Assembly (NCBI GenBank): GCA_001798135.1
Contig: MGRJ01000006.1
Location: 31,651 to 95,650, forward strand
DNA: 64,000 nt
Source of the DNA: Deltaproteobacteria bacterium RIFCSPHIGHO2_02_FULL_40_28
Lineage (GTDB): Bacteria; UBA10199; 2-12-FULL-40-28
Direction: 5' to 3'
Below are positions 11,101 to 18,884 of the stretch, in pieces. The first letter of the stretch is position 1, and each line of letters begins with the position of its first letter. The notes below the pieces were generated by a model, which saw only the letters and a program-made list of their open reading frames with translations, did not search any database and was not told the DNA's origin. The position numbers were made by a program, and so were the translations under genes.

Positions 11101-12302
11101 AAGAATACAATCAAAACCAGGGAGATATTGTTACCTCTTCTTCTCAAATTAAATCTCTTTTAAAATTAGCAGGAAAAGTTTCTGTCACCGATATTTCTCT
11201 TCTTATTCGTGGAGAATCTGGCACAGGAAAAGAATTATTAGCAAGATTTATCCATCAAAAAAGTACGCGGAGCAAAGGACCTTTTATAACCATCAATTGT
11301 TCGGCGCTTCCAGCCTCATTAATTGAAGCAGAACTTTTTGGCTATAGAACCGGGGCCTTTACAGGAGCTGTGCGTGACAAAAAAGGCTTAATTGAAATGG
11401 CTGATGGGGGCACTTTGTTTTTAGATGAAATTGGTGAGCTTGATGTTGCCCTTCAAGCTAAACTTTTGAGAACGATTCAAGAACGAGAAATCCTTAAGCT
11501 GGGAGACACTAAACCCATGCCCGTTAATATTCGTTTGCTTTGTGCTACCCTTAAAAATCTGAAAGAAGAAATAAAAAAAACAACCTTTCGTGAAGATCTC
11601 TATTACCGTGTGGCAGAAATGGAAATAGTTTTGCCTCCTTTAAGAGAACGAAAAGAAGACATTCCTATTCTTCTTCCTTACTTTGTTAAAAAACACGCCA
11701 AAGCCATGGGGCTTAATAAAGTTCCACAAATTGACAAACGCTTGGTAAAATTTTTTCTGGGTTATTCTTGGCCAGGAAATATTCGCGAGTTTGAAAGCAA
11801 AGTACGCATTGCCTTAGCCTTGTGCAATGGTAAAATTCTAAGCATTCATGATCTTCCACCAGAAGAAAAAGAAAAACTCACACAAAGTAAAAATGATGGC
11901 CCATTTATTTCAATCAACACCACGCAAAAAATAGAAAACATTTCTGACACTTCATGGGAAAAGTTAATTCAAGAAGGCAAAACGTGGCATGAAATTGAAA
12001 CTTTGATCATGGCCAAGGCTCTCATTGATGCTCATTGGAATACAGCCCTGGCTGCAAAAACTTTAAACATGGGGATAGCAACTCTTTACAACCGCATCAG
12101 ACAAGAAAAATTAAAAGACAGAATCGAAGAATTCCAAAAAATTCCCTCCCCACCTCTCAACCATCTCAAAAATTGTAAAAAAGAAGTATTCAAAGCAGCC
12201 CTCACCCTTTCCCAGCTTAAGCCTCACCCCGCTTCTCGTCTTCTCAACGTCTCCCCCGCTATGTTCTACAAGTGGATTAAACCAAAAATCTCCTCATTTT
12301 AA
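8133..12302 (+). CDS. Giant regulator: Ser/Thr kinase-like, P-loop ATPase, TPR, GAF and sigma-54 activator
   Basis: 1389 aa. Domain order: protein-kinase fold (1-255: G-loop EIGCGLTS 11-18, Lys33, HGD 122-124, DLG 145-147, APE 164-166); P-loop ATPase (Walker A GKKGLGKS 301-308); alpha-helical repeats (about 480-790); GAF (about 800-960); coiled coil; sigma-54 AAA+ domain (from about 997, Walker A GESGTGKE near 1026, intact GAFTGA near 1073); Fis-type helix-turn-helix (about 1284-1330); and a second HTH-like end (PASRLLNVSPAMFYKWIK). The kinase catalytic loop reads HGDLSPAHI, so the usual Lys and Asn are Ser and His and catalysis may be weak or absent. Likely a one-protein signalling hub that activates sigma-54 promoters. 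Ligand and targets unknown. Confidence 0.85.
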   Translation: MKIGEYIIENEIGCGLTSTIYRATKDNQKLVLKLFNSEISDELKSFLFFEFTLLREVSHPNLVSVVDFGLHPTTNQFFIVEEEIKGDSLCEFFKENKENKSIALFGECLNALHAIHRTGFLHGDLSPAHIRIINQSDGPLVKIIDLGMSHPHLSQQGGTPEYIAPEKITGDGVDFRSDLYSLGVCFYEALTKNNPFLKKSLSETLASQVSVEPKPCIELNPKIPPQLAKVITECLRKNPVDRPPSLAFIQEALGLSAFSADFTKNALIHIKNSWIGREKEKNEAITWAFHAKQGSALVIMGKKGLGKSNLAEEIRLEMAKKGLKVTPYLENISEKETQFVIFNNKRNILPKDLEKFLSFNKTPPPLLILITPDQNDLFNFLKKYSFATTTIQLRPLDRKEIIHLIVLNSGDKNPPASLVDFIFESSQGNPALANDLLRSIAETEHLVDSHGNWNLAPLAEKKLTLEKHLTKSDLLYEKILQSKNKNEKIELFLRLAENKLRTEQTHDITLLFDEIEKQINTLPEKNESLYRQAQLIEKKVWFLLLKNKFNKGAELLKTAQAFLQKSKNKDPLLSLKLSNFKGHIYLHQGELKKAKDLLEKNYKLWKKLPLHQKQRVINNDLALLLVAENDFENAILIHQEMLHFLEEHLPEALLIARIHYALAECHQKQKKLREASQHLLICSDISRSEKLWSLLLRCYNAMGNIEREEGHVSPCLESYEKGYRLSLYLKDTLSGAILSQNAGAVYAEQGNALKAKEYLIRSENLLKQLDTNLPYIKELSTRNSIELTHLEKTSLKKEKPNFMNEKLKAILHINRFLNSEHDPQALLRIILRYALDLSGAESGLILTEKNKNELQVETSLNIEVDDNLTQVSCQTARRVLETGQALKTNNAAEDEAFKNYQSVLLLGLKSISCLPIRAQSKILGVLYLTHRFQKNLFQPETEEILQAFADQAGLALENARLLSEIENQNQKLKNTLSETEEKLELMEENQEYNQNQGDIVTSSSQIKSLLKLAGKVSVTDISLLIRGESGTGKELLARFIHQKSTRSKGPFITINCSALPASLIEAELFGYRTGAFTGAVRDKKGLIEMADGGTLFLDEIGELDVALQAKLLRTIQEREILKLGDTKPMPVNIRLLCATLKNLKEEIKKTTFREDLYYRVAEMEIVLPPLRERKEDIPILLPYFVKKHAKAMGLNKVPQIDKRLVKFFLGYSWPGNIREFESKVRIALALCNGKILSIHDLPPEEKEKLTQSKNDGPFISINTTQKIENISDTSWEKLIQEGKTWHEIETLIMAKALIDAHWNTALAAKTLNMGIATLYNRIRQEKLKDRIEEFQKIPSPPLNHLKNCKKEVFKAALTLSQLKPHPASRLLNVSPAMFYKWIKPKISSF

Positions 12303-12363
12303 AATAATGCATTGCGTTATAAACCTTCCTTGCTTTTTCAAAAAAGCAAAAGAATTTGGTTAC

Positions 12364-12392
12364 TTGACAAGGTTCAATAAAATCAATATTAT
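12364..12392 (+). promoter_or_regulatory. Strong sigma-70-type promoter of the porin gene
   Basis: TTGACA at 12364-12369 and TATTAT at 12387-12392 with an ideal 17-base spacer, giving a predicted transcript start near 12399 and a leader of about 145 bases. Confidence 0.75.
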
Positions 12393-12398
12393 CGCCCC

Positions 12399-12544
12399 AA
12401 CTTCTTTGTTCATCTAAGGCCCCCATAAGGGGGGATTTAGATCTTCGTTAGTGATTTCAATAACTTGGAAACGATCGGGACGTCCGTCGTTTCCAGGGGA
12501 AGGTCTTAGCCGACGAAGAACCATTAAAAAGGAGAGGAACTAAA
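12399..12544 (+). promoter_or_regulatory. Structured 5' leader of the porin mRNA
   Basis: The predicted leader holds a CCCCC-ataa-GGGGG hairpin (about 12420-12434). Then come a nested pair: an outer stem TCTTCGT (12442-12448) with ACGAAGA (12513-12519), enclosing an inner perfect 8-bp stem GGAAACGA (12467-12474) with TCGTTTCC (12487-12494). Ribosome site AGGAGAG follows at 12531-12537. This could stabilise the mRNA or respond to a ligand or small RNA; it does not match a riboswitch I recognise. Confidence 0.5.
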
Positions 12545-13717
12545 ATGAAAAAACACCTGTTAACCGGGTTGTTCGCAGTTATCAGTATGGTAGCTGTGAG
12601 TGCAACCGTTATGGCTAATGGTACACCGGCTCCAGAAGCCGCCGCCGAAGGCGTCGAAATTTCTGGACACGTTACTGTTGTGACCGGCTATCAGCATGAC
12701 GACAAAGATGCCGCCGTTGCTGGTGGAATCAACCTTGGTGGTATGGGAGATGCAATTCTCGCTGCCACTGTCGCTGATGCGGATCATTTCCGCTTCATCG
12801 TTGATGAGGTTGAATTAGATCTCCAAAAAAGCTTTGGAGAAAACATCCGCTTGCGTGCCGACCTTGATTTCAGAGATGCAGCTAACACCAACTGGCGTGC
12901 TGCTGATGTCTTTGATCTCGAGCAGGCCTATGTCACAGCCAATTTGGCTGCTGGCAATGGTATTGAATTCCTGATTGGTAAATTCAATGCCCCTGTTGGT
13001 GTCGATGTGGTTGATCGCCATGAAAACTGGCTGATCTCCTACAACTCTGCTTTCCGTTGGATGACCCCTACTCAGGTCACCGGTGCAAAGTTGTACTACG
13101 CATTCAACGACTTGGTGGATTTCCACTGGGCCGTTGTTAACGACCTCAACTCCAACGGCTTTGCCGCTGATTCTGCAATGCCTTCAACCTTGTTTCGCTT
13201 AGGCTTTAACTGGGGTGAAGAAGGTCGCGAATCCACAGTAGGCATTTCTGGTGGAGCTGGTCCTGAAAACTCCAACGCTTTGGGTGTTTCCCATAATGCT
13301 CATTGGGATTTCTTCGGCGACTTAGACGCAGTAATCGCTCTGTCCGACTCCATCACCTTAGCTGGTGAAGGCGTATGGCGCCAGACCGATTCCGTCACAG
13401 CCGGAAGAAACCAAAAGGCCATCGCCGGTTTTGCAGCTTTAAATTATGCTGCTTCCGACGTTTGGGATGTTACCTTCCGCTTTGATTATCAGTGGGAAAT
13501 CAATCCCGTTACTGGTACAGGCGCTTCAACCACTGGTTCCTTCTGGAACGGTGGATTTGAAGGACAGCTCTGGAGCGGAACTGTTGGCGCAGGGTATGTG
13601 ATTACAGACGGTGCAAAGATGAAGCTAGAATATCGCTTCGACTATGCTAAAACCGCTGGTGCTGCCCTTAATTCAGACTACCACTCTGTGTTAGCTGAAT
13701 TTGCCTATACGTTCTAA
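12545..13717 (+). CDS. Outer-membrane porin
   Basis: 390 aa. Signal peptide MKKHLLTGLFAVISMVAVSATVMA, then an acidic, aromatic-rich beta-barrel sequence with alternating hydrophobic residues. The C-terminus is AEFAYTF, and a terminal Phe is the outer-membrane assembly signal. Contains FLIGKFNAPVGVDVVDRHENW, a segment seen in deltaproteobacterial porin-like proteins. Codon use is more GC-rich and regular than its neighbours, as expected for a very highly expressed gene, in line with the consensus promoter, structured leader and strong terminator. Substrate unknown. Confidence 0.8.
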   Translation: MKKHLLTGLFAVISMVAVSATVMANGTPAPEAAAEGVEISGHVTVVTGYQHDDKDAAVAGGINLGGMGDAILAATVADADHFRFIVDEVELDLQKSFGENIRLRADLDFRDAANTNWRAADVFDLEQAYVTANLAAGNGIEFLIGKFNAPVGVDVVDRHENWLISYNSAFRWMTPTQVTGAKLYYAFNDLVDFHWAVVNDLNSNGFAADSAMPSTLFRLGFNWGEEGRESTVGISGGAGPENSNALGVSHNAHWDFFGDLDAVIALSDSITLAGEGVWRQTDSVTAGRNQKAIAGFAALNYAASDVWDVTFRFDYQWEINPVTGTGASTTGSFWNGGFEGQLWSGTVGAGYVITDGAKMKLEYRFDYAKTAGAALNSDYHSVLAEFAYTF

Positions 13718-13740
13718 GTCTTACAAAGGCTTGAATTAAA

Positions 13741-13776
13741 AAAACCCCTCTAGTGAAAGCTAGAGGGGTTTTTTAT
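13741..13776 (+). terminator. Intrinsic terminator after the porin gene
   Basis: Perfect stem AACCCCTCTAG / CTAGAGGGGTT with loop TGAAAG, followed by six T residues. Confidence 0.95.
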
Positions 13777-13807
13777 TGCCTAGACTTCTTAAATCTGTCA
13801 TTTCAAT

Positions 13808-13835
13808 GTAGGGGTGAATGATCATTTACCCCTAC
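13808..13835. repeat. GTAGGGG...CCCCTAC hairpin just before tmk
   Basis: GTAGGGGTGAAT-GATC-ATTTACCCCTAC, a near-perfect palindrome ending four bases before the tmk start codon. The termini GTAGGGG/CCCCTAC match the ends of the 59-bp element, so this may be a shrunken relative. It occupies the place where a ribosome site should be. Confidence 0.6.
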
Positions 13836-13839
13836 TATA

Positions 13840-14481
13840 ATGGCAAAATCTTTATTCATTACATTTGAAGGTATTGAAGGGAGTGGCAAAACAACGCAAA
13901 TTCGCCTCCTCAATGATTGGCTTACCCAAAAAAAAATTAAAACTGTCCTCACACGCGAACCCGGCGGAACCCCTTTGGCTGATAAAATTCGTGAAATTCT
14001 TTTAACACCAGAACATAAACACATCACTCCTCTATGCGAACTTCTTCTCTATACAGCCTCAAGAGCAGAACACATAGCCACGGTTATTAAACCTGCCCTC
14101 CTTCGTCACAAAACTGTTCTTTGCGATCGCTTTATGGATGCAACCCTGGCTTATCAAGGATATGCACGGGGATTCCCTTTAAAAACAATTCATGAACTCA
14201 ATTCTCTTGTTTCCGAAAACATTAAACCTCATTTAACTTTTCTTTTGGATTTAAAAGCAGAGCAAGGATTATTTAGAGCCCTGGGTAGAAACGCGGTTTG
14301 TCTTACTTCCAATAGAGAAGCCAGATTTGAATATGAACCAGAAGTTTTTCATACGAAAGTCCGAGAAGGATATCTTGATTTAGCAAAAAAAGAAGCAAGC
14401 CGTTTTTGTGTACTTGATGCCACTTTAAGTGAGCAGCATATTCATCAACAAATTATCAAACGTCTTGAAAATATATTATGA
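13840..14481 (+). CDS. tmk: Thymidylate kinase
   Basis: 213 aa; phosphorylates dTMP to dTDP. P-loop GIEGSGKT at residues 11-18, the DRY-region equivalent TREPGGTPLADKIR near 40, and DRFMDATLAYQGYARGF near 90. The lid region is shorter and less Arg-rich than usual. The ATG lies directly after a hairpin and has no visible Shine-Dalgarno sequence. holB overlaps the stop codon by four bases, the common tmk-holB arrangement. Confidence 0.95.
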   Translation: MAKSLFITFEGIEGSGKTTQIRLLNDWLTQKKIKTVLTREPGGTPLADKIREILLTPEHKHITPLCELLLYTASRAEHIATVIKPALLRHKTVLCDRFMDATLAYQGYARGFPLKTIHELNSLVSENIKPHLTFLLDLKAEQGLFRALGRNAVCLTSNREARFEYEPEVFHTKVREGYLDLAKKEASRFCVLDATLSEQHIHQQIIKRLENIL

Positions 14482-15266
14482 ATTTTAATTGGCCACTTCT
14501 CCTAGATTTAGCTCATAAAAACACTCTGCCCCATGCCTTTCTTTTTTATGGATTAAAAGGTATTGGAAAAAAAAAGATGGCCTTAGATTTTGTGTCTTGG
14601 CTTTTTTGTAGCGCCTCCCAAAAACAAAACCAAGCTTGTTTAGCATGCCCTTCGTGTAAAAAAATTTTAAATCATAATCATCCTGATTTATTTTTAATTG
14701 ATCCAGAAGATGAAAATATCAAAATCGAAACAATTCGTGAACTCCTTCCCATGCTTGCTTTTAGTCCCTTGGAAGCTTCATTTAAAGTTGTTATCATTAA
14801 CCAGGCTCATCAATTAACAATGGGCGCTGCCAATAGTTTGCTAAAAACCTTAGAAGAACCTCCCAAACAAACTCTTTTTTTTCTGATAGCTCCCAATCTT
14901 TCATTAATGCTTCCTACCATTCGTTCTCGCTGCCAAAAACTTTTCTTCCCGGAAACTCCTCTCAAACAAAATCATCTACAAATGGAAGAATTCGCAAAAG
15001 ATTTAAACGAACTCATCAGGAAAAAAGAAAGCTTTGTTGCACAAAGCACGCTGGCACAAAAATGGAAAGAAAACTCAAATGAACTGCCTCTCTTTTTAGA
15101 AAATCTAAAAGAAAAAATATTTTCTTTGATGATCCAAAAAAAAGATTTTAAATTTTTAACCGCCTTAAATCTCATTCGGGCGGCAGAAATAGCTCTTCAT
15201 CGAAATGTTGGGCCACAAATTACCCTGGAAAATCTTTTCATGGACCTTTTACCCATTCTTCGATAG
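14478..15266 (+). CDS. holB: DNA polymerase III delta-prime subunit
   Basis: 262-aa clamp-loader subunit. Starts NFNWPLLLDLAHKNTLPHAF and carries a modified P-loop GLKGIGKKKMA. A four-Cys zinc site follows (C-x10-C-x2-C-x2-C, near residues 46-62), then the conserved ANSLLKTLEEPPKQTLFFLI segment and an SRC-type motif (TIRSRCQKL). The C-terminal collar domain is divergent. Overlaps tmk (ATGA) and is nine bases before metG, so the three are co-transcribed. Confidence 0.9.
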   Translation: MNFNWPLLLDLAHKNTLPHAFLFYGLKGIGKKKMALDFVSWLFCSASQKQNQACLACPSCKKILNHNHPDLFLIDPEDENIKIETIRELLPMLAFSPLEASFKVVIINQAHQLTMGAANSLLKTLEEPPKQTLFFLIAPNLSLMLPTIRSRCQKLFFPETPLKQNHLQMEEFAKDLNELIRKKESFVAQSTLAQKWKENSNELPLFLENLKEKIFSLMIQKKDFKFLTALNLIRAAEIALHRNVGPQITLENLFMDLLPILR

Positions 15267-15275
15267 GGCACCAAA

Positions 15276-16787
15276 ATGGAAAAATTTTTTATCACTACAG
15301 CTATCGACTACGTTAATAGCATCCCCCATCTAGGAACTGCCTACGAAAAAATTGGAGCCGATATTATCGCCCGCTTCCACCGTTTAAAGGGAGAGCAAGT
15401 TTATTTTCAAATGGGAAACGATGAACATTCCATCAATGTAAAAAACGCCGCAGAAAAAGAGGGATTAAGTCCACAAGAATATTGTGATCAAATGCGACCC
15501 AAATTTGAGGATGTATGGAAAAAATTAAATATCTCCTATGATCAATTTATTCAAACAAGTAATCCCAAACATCATCAAGCGGTTCAAAAATTTTTTGATC
15601 TCATTAACAAAAATGGAGATATTTATGAGGGGGATTACGAAGGCCTCTATTGCGAATCATGCGAAGCTTTTTATACCGAAAAAGATTTAACAGACGGACT
15701 TTGTCCAAATCATAAAACAAAACCATCTACAATTAAGGAAAAAAATTATTTTTTCAAACTTTCAAAATACGAAAAACCTCTCTTGGAATATATTTCTAAA
15801 AATCCAAACTTTATTCTCCCAGAAATGAGAAAAAACGAAATTATAAATGTGATTAAGGGAGGGCTAAAAGATGTAAGTGTTTCCCGCTCTGGGTTTGATT
15901 GGGGAATTAAACTTCCAACTAATCAAAAACATGTTGTGTATGTTTGGTTTGATGCCCTCATTAATTACATTACCTGGATTGGCTTTGCAGATGATGCTGA
16001 AAAATTTTCAAAAATGTGGCCTGCAAGTCTTCATGTTGTTGGGAAAGACATCACCCGCTTTCATTGTGTAATTTGGCCTGCCATGCTGCTCTCTGCGGGT
16101 TTACAACTTCCAGAAACCGTTTTTGGTCACGGCTTTGTGTATTTAAAGGGTGAAAAAATGAGCAAATCTCTAGGCAACGTTGTTACTCCACTTGATGTAG
16201 TTAACCAATATGGTGCCGATGCCTTGCGTTACTACTTGATGCGCACCGCCAGTTTTGGGGATGATAGCAATTTTACCTGGGATGATTTTATCAACCGCTA
16301 CAATAGCGATTTAGCAAACGGATTGGGTAATTTGGTTAGCCGCACTTCAGGAATGATCACGCGTTATTTTGCAGGTAAACTTCCCATCATCACTTTAAGT
16401 GAAAAAGATTTATCTTTAACCAAACGTCATTCGGAAGTTTTTTTACAAGTAGAAAAACTTTTAAATCCCAAAAAATCTGGAGATATTTTATTTCATCGGT
16501 CTCTTGAATCTATTTGGGTTTGGATTTCTGAAATCGATCGCTACATTGATAATGAAGCTCCGTGGACTTTAGCTAAACAAAATAATCAAAAAAGATTAAA
16601 TGAAGTTTTAATCACCATCTCTCAATGTCTTTTTTATCTCTGCCCTCTTTTACAAGCTTTTATTCCTGAAACAGTAGAAAAAATTCGCTCTCTCTATGGA
16701 TTCGAAAATGATTGGAATGACATGAAAGAAATCAATGTAACTAAAGGAGCGGCTTTATTTCCTAGGATAGAAGCACCAAAAACCTAA
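15276..16787 (+). CDS. metG: Methionyl-tRNA synthetase
   Basis: 503-aa class I synthetase. The HIGH motif appears as PHLG (17-20), the connective peptide has zinc-type cysteines (CESCEAFYTE...CPNH), and KMSKSLGN lies near 294. The stem-contact and anticodon-binding helical domain follows (ANGLGNLVSRTSGMI). It lacks the C-terminal EMAP-II/dimerisation domain found in longer forms. Third gene of tmk-holB-metG. Its stop overlaps the stop of the convergent lipoprotein gene by four bases. Confidence 0.95.
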   Translation: MEKFFITTAIDYVNSIPHLGTAYEKIGADIIARFHRLKGEQVYFQMGNDEHSINVKNAAEKEGLSPQEYCDQMRPKFEDVWKKLNISYDQFIQTSNPKHHQAVQKFFDLINKNGDIYEGDYEGLYCESCEAFYTEKDLTDGLCPNHKTKPSTIKEKNYFFKLSKYEKPLLEYISKNPNFILPEMRKNEIINVIKGGLKDVSVSRSGFDWGIKLPTNQKHVVYVWFDALINYITWIGFADDAEKFSKMWPASLHVVGKDITRFHCVIWPAMLLSAGLQLPETVFGHGFVYLKGEKMSKSLGNVVTPLDVVNQYGADALRYYLMRTASFGDDSNFTWDDFINRYNSDLANGLGNLVSRTSGMITRYFAGKLPIITLSEKDLSLTKRHSEVFLQVEKLLNPKKSGDILFHRSLESIWVWISEIDRYIDNEAPWTLAKQNNQKRLNEVLITISQCLFYLCPLLQAFIPETVEKIRSLYGFENDWNDMKEINVTKGAALFPRIEAPKT

Positions 16788-17320
16788 CAGCCTGGCGAAC
16801 ACGAAAGTTGATGCACAGCATGACATTCGGAAAAAGGATACCAGTCACAATCTGCATCTGATGTGTTAATCACAACATCGTAACTCATGGTTCCCACCCA
16901 GCCTGTTGTGAGTTGAGAATAAGAATTGATGGTGGCAGTTAAAACAATATTGTTAAAACTTAATTGACACCCAGGACCTATGTAGGTGGTGTTGTCATTG
17001 AGAAGACTCAATCTATTTTCGATATAAGTTCCAGTTAATTGGATTTCTCCATTGATATCAACTGAGGCTGAAGAACCCACCTGATCAAAATCAAATTCGC
17101 TAGAACCTCCCGTAATCATGGTAGACCCACATTCATCTCCAGTGGTTGTTTGTTGAGTACAAGAAAAACATTCTTCATCGAGAGAAAGAGTAGAACTAGA
17201 AGTTGAAGTAGAAGTAGAATCATCGGAATCATCATCATCACCCCCACCTGAACAAGCAGGAGCAAATAGAGAAATCCCTAGTAAAATCAACACTATTAAA
17301 AAGTTTCTACCAAACCCCAT
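16784..17320 (-). CDS. Small predicted lipoprotein, Asp/Ser-rich linker
   Basis: 178 aa. Signal sequence ending in lipobox FAPAC, then a GGGDDDDSDD and Ser/Thr-rich spacer. Next comes a cysteine-containing globular region (EECFSCTQQTTTGDECGS, CQLSFNN, DCDWYPFSECHAVHQLSCSPGC). At least nine cysteines suggest several disulfides in an exported domain. Unknown family. Lies alone on the minus strand between metG and the methyltransferase gene. Confidence 0.65.
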   Translation of the reverse strand: MGFGRNFLIVLILLGISLFAPACSGGGDDDDSDDSTSTSTSSSTLSLDEECFSCTQQTTTGDECGSTMITGGSSEFDFDQVGSSASVDINGEIQLTGTYIENRLSLLNDNTTYIGPGCQLSFNNIVLTATINSYSQLTTGWVGTMSYDVVINTSDADCDWYPFSECHAVHQLSCSPGC

Positions 17321-17350
17321 CCCAAATAGGATACCATACTTTGAACTTAA

Positions 17351-18175
17351 ATGAACCTAAAAGATTATCTAGCTGCCTCCCCTCCCATCCTGATGGATGG
17401 GGCTTTTGGGAGTCTTTTACATCTCAAAAAAGGGGGGGAAGTGCGTCCTTCTTTTGAATGGAATACACTTGATCCAGAACTTGTTTCTACCATGCATGCC
17501 CAATATAAAAAAGCAGGGGCTCAAATCATGCAGTCTAACACTTTTGCCTTATCTTCTTGGGCTATCAACCACAATTGGACTACTCAGCAAATTTCAAAAG
17601 AGATTCATCTGGCTGCAAATATCCTTAAAAAAATAAAAGGAGTTTTTTTCGCTGGAAATATTGGCCCATGCAACACAAATTTGCAAAAGGCTTCTGATAT
17701 TTATGCACAACAACTTGAAAGTTTTTATGAAGAAGAGCTTTTTTTAATCATTGTAGAAACAATGCAAACTCAAAAAGAGGTGGAGGCTTTTCTAAAAGCT
17801 TATGAAAAACTCAAAACAGATTCGTCACAGCTGATCATGATGGCAAATGCAAGGACTACAGCTATCCAAATTCTTTCGATCATTCCAGAATCGTGGATAC
17901 TTAGTTTAGGATTTAATTGTGGTAACCATCCCCAAATATTTTTAAATCTTTTGGAACAATTCAAATCAACAAAACCAATCATCGTAAAACCATCCAGGGG
18001 AATTCCTCAAAAAAATGAAAAAGGAGAACTAGTTTATCCCATCAGTGATAAAGAGTGGGTTTTATATGTTGAAAAACTAATAAAGTTTGGAGCAAAATTG
18101 GTTGGAGGATGTTGTGGAACCACACCGGAAACTATAAAAAAACTTAAAGATGCCCTCACCCTCCCCTCTCCCTGA
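17351..18175 (+). CDS. mmuM: Homocysteine S-methyltransferase
   Basis: 274 aa. Single homocysteine-binding TIM-barrel domain: ILMDGAFGSLLHLKKGGE, IMQSNTFALSSWAI, FFAGNIGPC, and the zinc motif VGGCCGTTPETI near the end; the first zinc Cys corresponds to FNCGNH. Transfers a methyl group from S-methylmethionine or a similar donor to homocysteine to make methionine. The symbol is by family; a substrate-binding MetH half-protein is the alternative. The last residues (ALTLPSP) are encoded by a palindromic repeat shared with the convergent comF end. Confidence 0.8.
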   Translation: MNLKDYLAASPPILMDGAFGSLLHLKKGGEVRPSFEWNTLDPELVSTMHAQYKKAGAQIMQSNTFALSSWAINHNWTTQQISKEIHLAANILKKIKGVFFAGNIGPCNTNLQKASDIYAQQLESFYEEELFLIIVETMQTQKEVEAFLKAYEKLKTDSSQLIMMANARTTAIQILSIIPESWILSLGFNCGNHPQIFLNLLEQFKSTKPIIVKPSRGIPQKNEKGELVYPISDKEWVLYVEKLIKFGAKLVGGCCGTTPETIKKLKDALTLPSP

Positions 18176-18199
18176 GGGAGAGGGGTTGGGGTGAGGGGG
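18153..18199. repeat. CCCTCTCCC-type palindromic repeat, copy 1
   Basis: CCCTCACC...CCCTCTCCCTGAGGGAGAGGGG...GGTGAGGG, an extended palindrome. It encodes the C-terminal residues of both convergent genes (mmuM on plus, comF on minus). Related copies lie near 45304 and 59836. Such elements are widespread dispersed repeats. Confidence 0.8.
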
Positions 18200-18884
18200 T
18201 CAACACATTCAAACACACTGTATAAGCCATCACCTGTTTGGCTCCCGCTGTTTTCAGTGTTCTAGCAGCTTCTGCCATCGTGGCACCTGTACTTAAAACA
18301 TCATCAATTAAAATAATTTTTTCCCCAACCAAGGATTTTCCTTTCCAAACAAAAATATTTCTTAAATTATGAAGTCGCTCCTGCCTTGAAAGCTCGGTTT
18401 GAGGTTGTGTGGATTTTAATTTGATCAGTCCATCTAGGAGAGGAGTTTTTTTTATTTTTGATATCACGCGAGCCATTTCTAAGCTTTGATTAAAACCTCT
18501 TTTTCGCAAGCGGCTTTTAAAAAGGGGGATGGGAAGAATAAAATTTCCTTCTATGTAAGGATGATATTCACAAAAAAGATTTCCAAAACATAAGGCAAGT
18601 TCCCTCTTCTTTCCAAATTTATAACGAGCAATCAGATCAGAAGCAACCCCCTCGTAGAGAAAAAGAGAGCGATGAAAATCAAAAGTGTTTTTTTTTGGAT
18701 GGGTTAAACACACACTACAAAGTTGTTCACTTAATGGGTAACCACAACGTTCACATTGAGGATGGGGCACAAATAAAATGTCTTTTCTGCAAGAAGCACA
18801 AAACCATTGGGGATAAACACCTTTCTTTTCACACACCACACAAAGGCGAGGTAGGATGGTCTCTAAAAGTAAATCTAAAATCAT
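18156..18884 (-). CDS. comF: ComF family protein (phosphoribosyltransferase fold)
   Basis: 242 aa. The N-terminal double zinc-ribbon is CVVCEKKGVYPQWFCASC then CERCGYPLSEQLCSVC. The C-terminal PRPP-binding motif is IILIDDVLSTGATMAEA, with a preceding LPIPLFKSRLRKRGFNQSLEMARVIS region. ComF/GntX proteins take part in DNA uptake or related DNA metabolism. Last gene of the obgE operon; its start overlaps the gpmI stop by four bases. The tail PSPQPLSLRERGG comes from a palindromic repeat and is not part of the family fold. Confidence 0.85.
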   Translation of the reverse strand: MILDLLLETILPRLCVVCEKKGVYPQWFCASCRKDILFVPHPQCERCGYPLSEQLCSVCLTHPKKNTFDFHRSLFLYEGVASDLIARYKFGKKRELALCFGNLFCEYHPYIEGNFILPIPLFKSRLRKRGFNQSLEMARVISKIKKTPLLDGLIKLKSTQPQTELSRQERLHNLRNIFVWKGKSLVGEKIILIDDVLSTGATMAEAARTLKTAGAKQVMAYTVCLNVLTPSPQPLSLRERGG

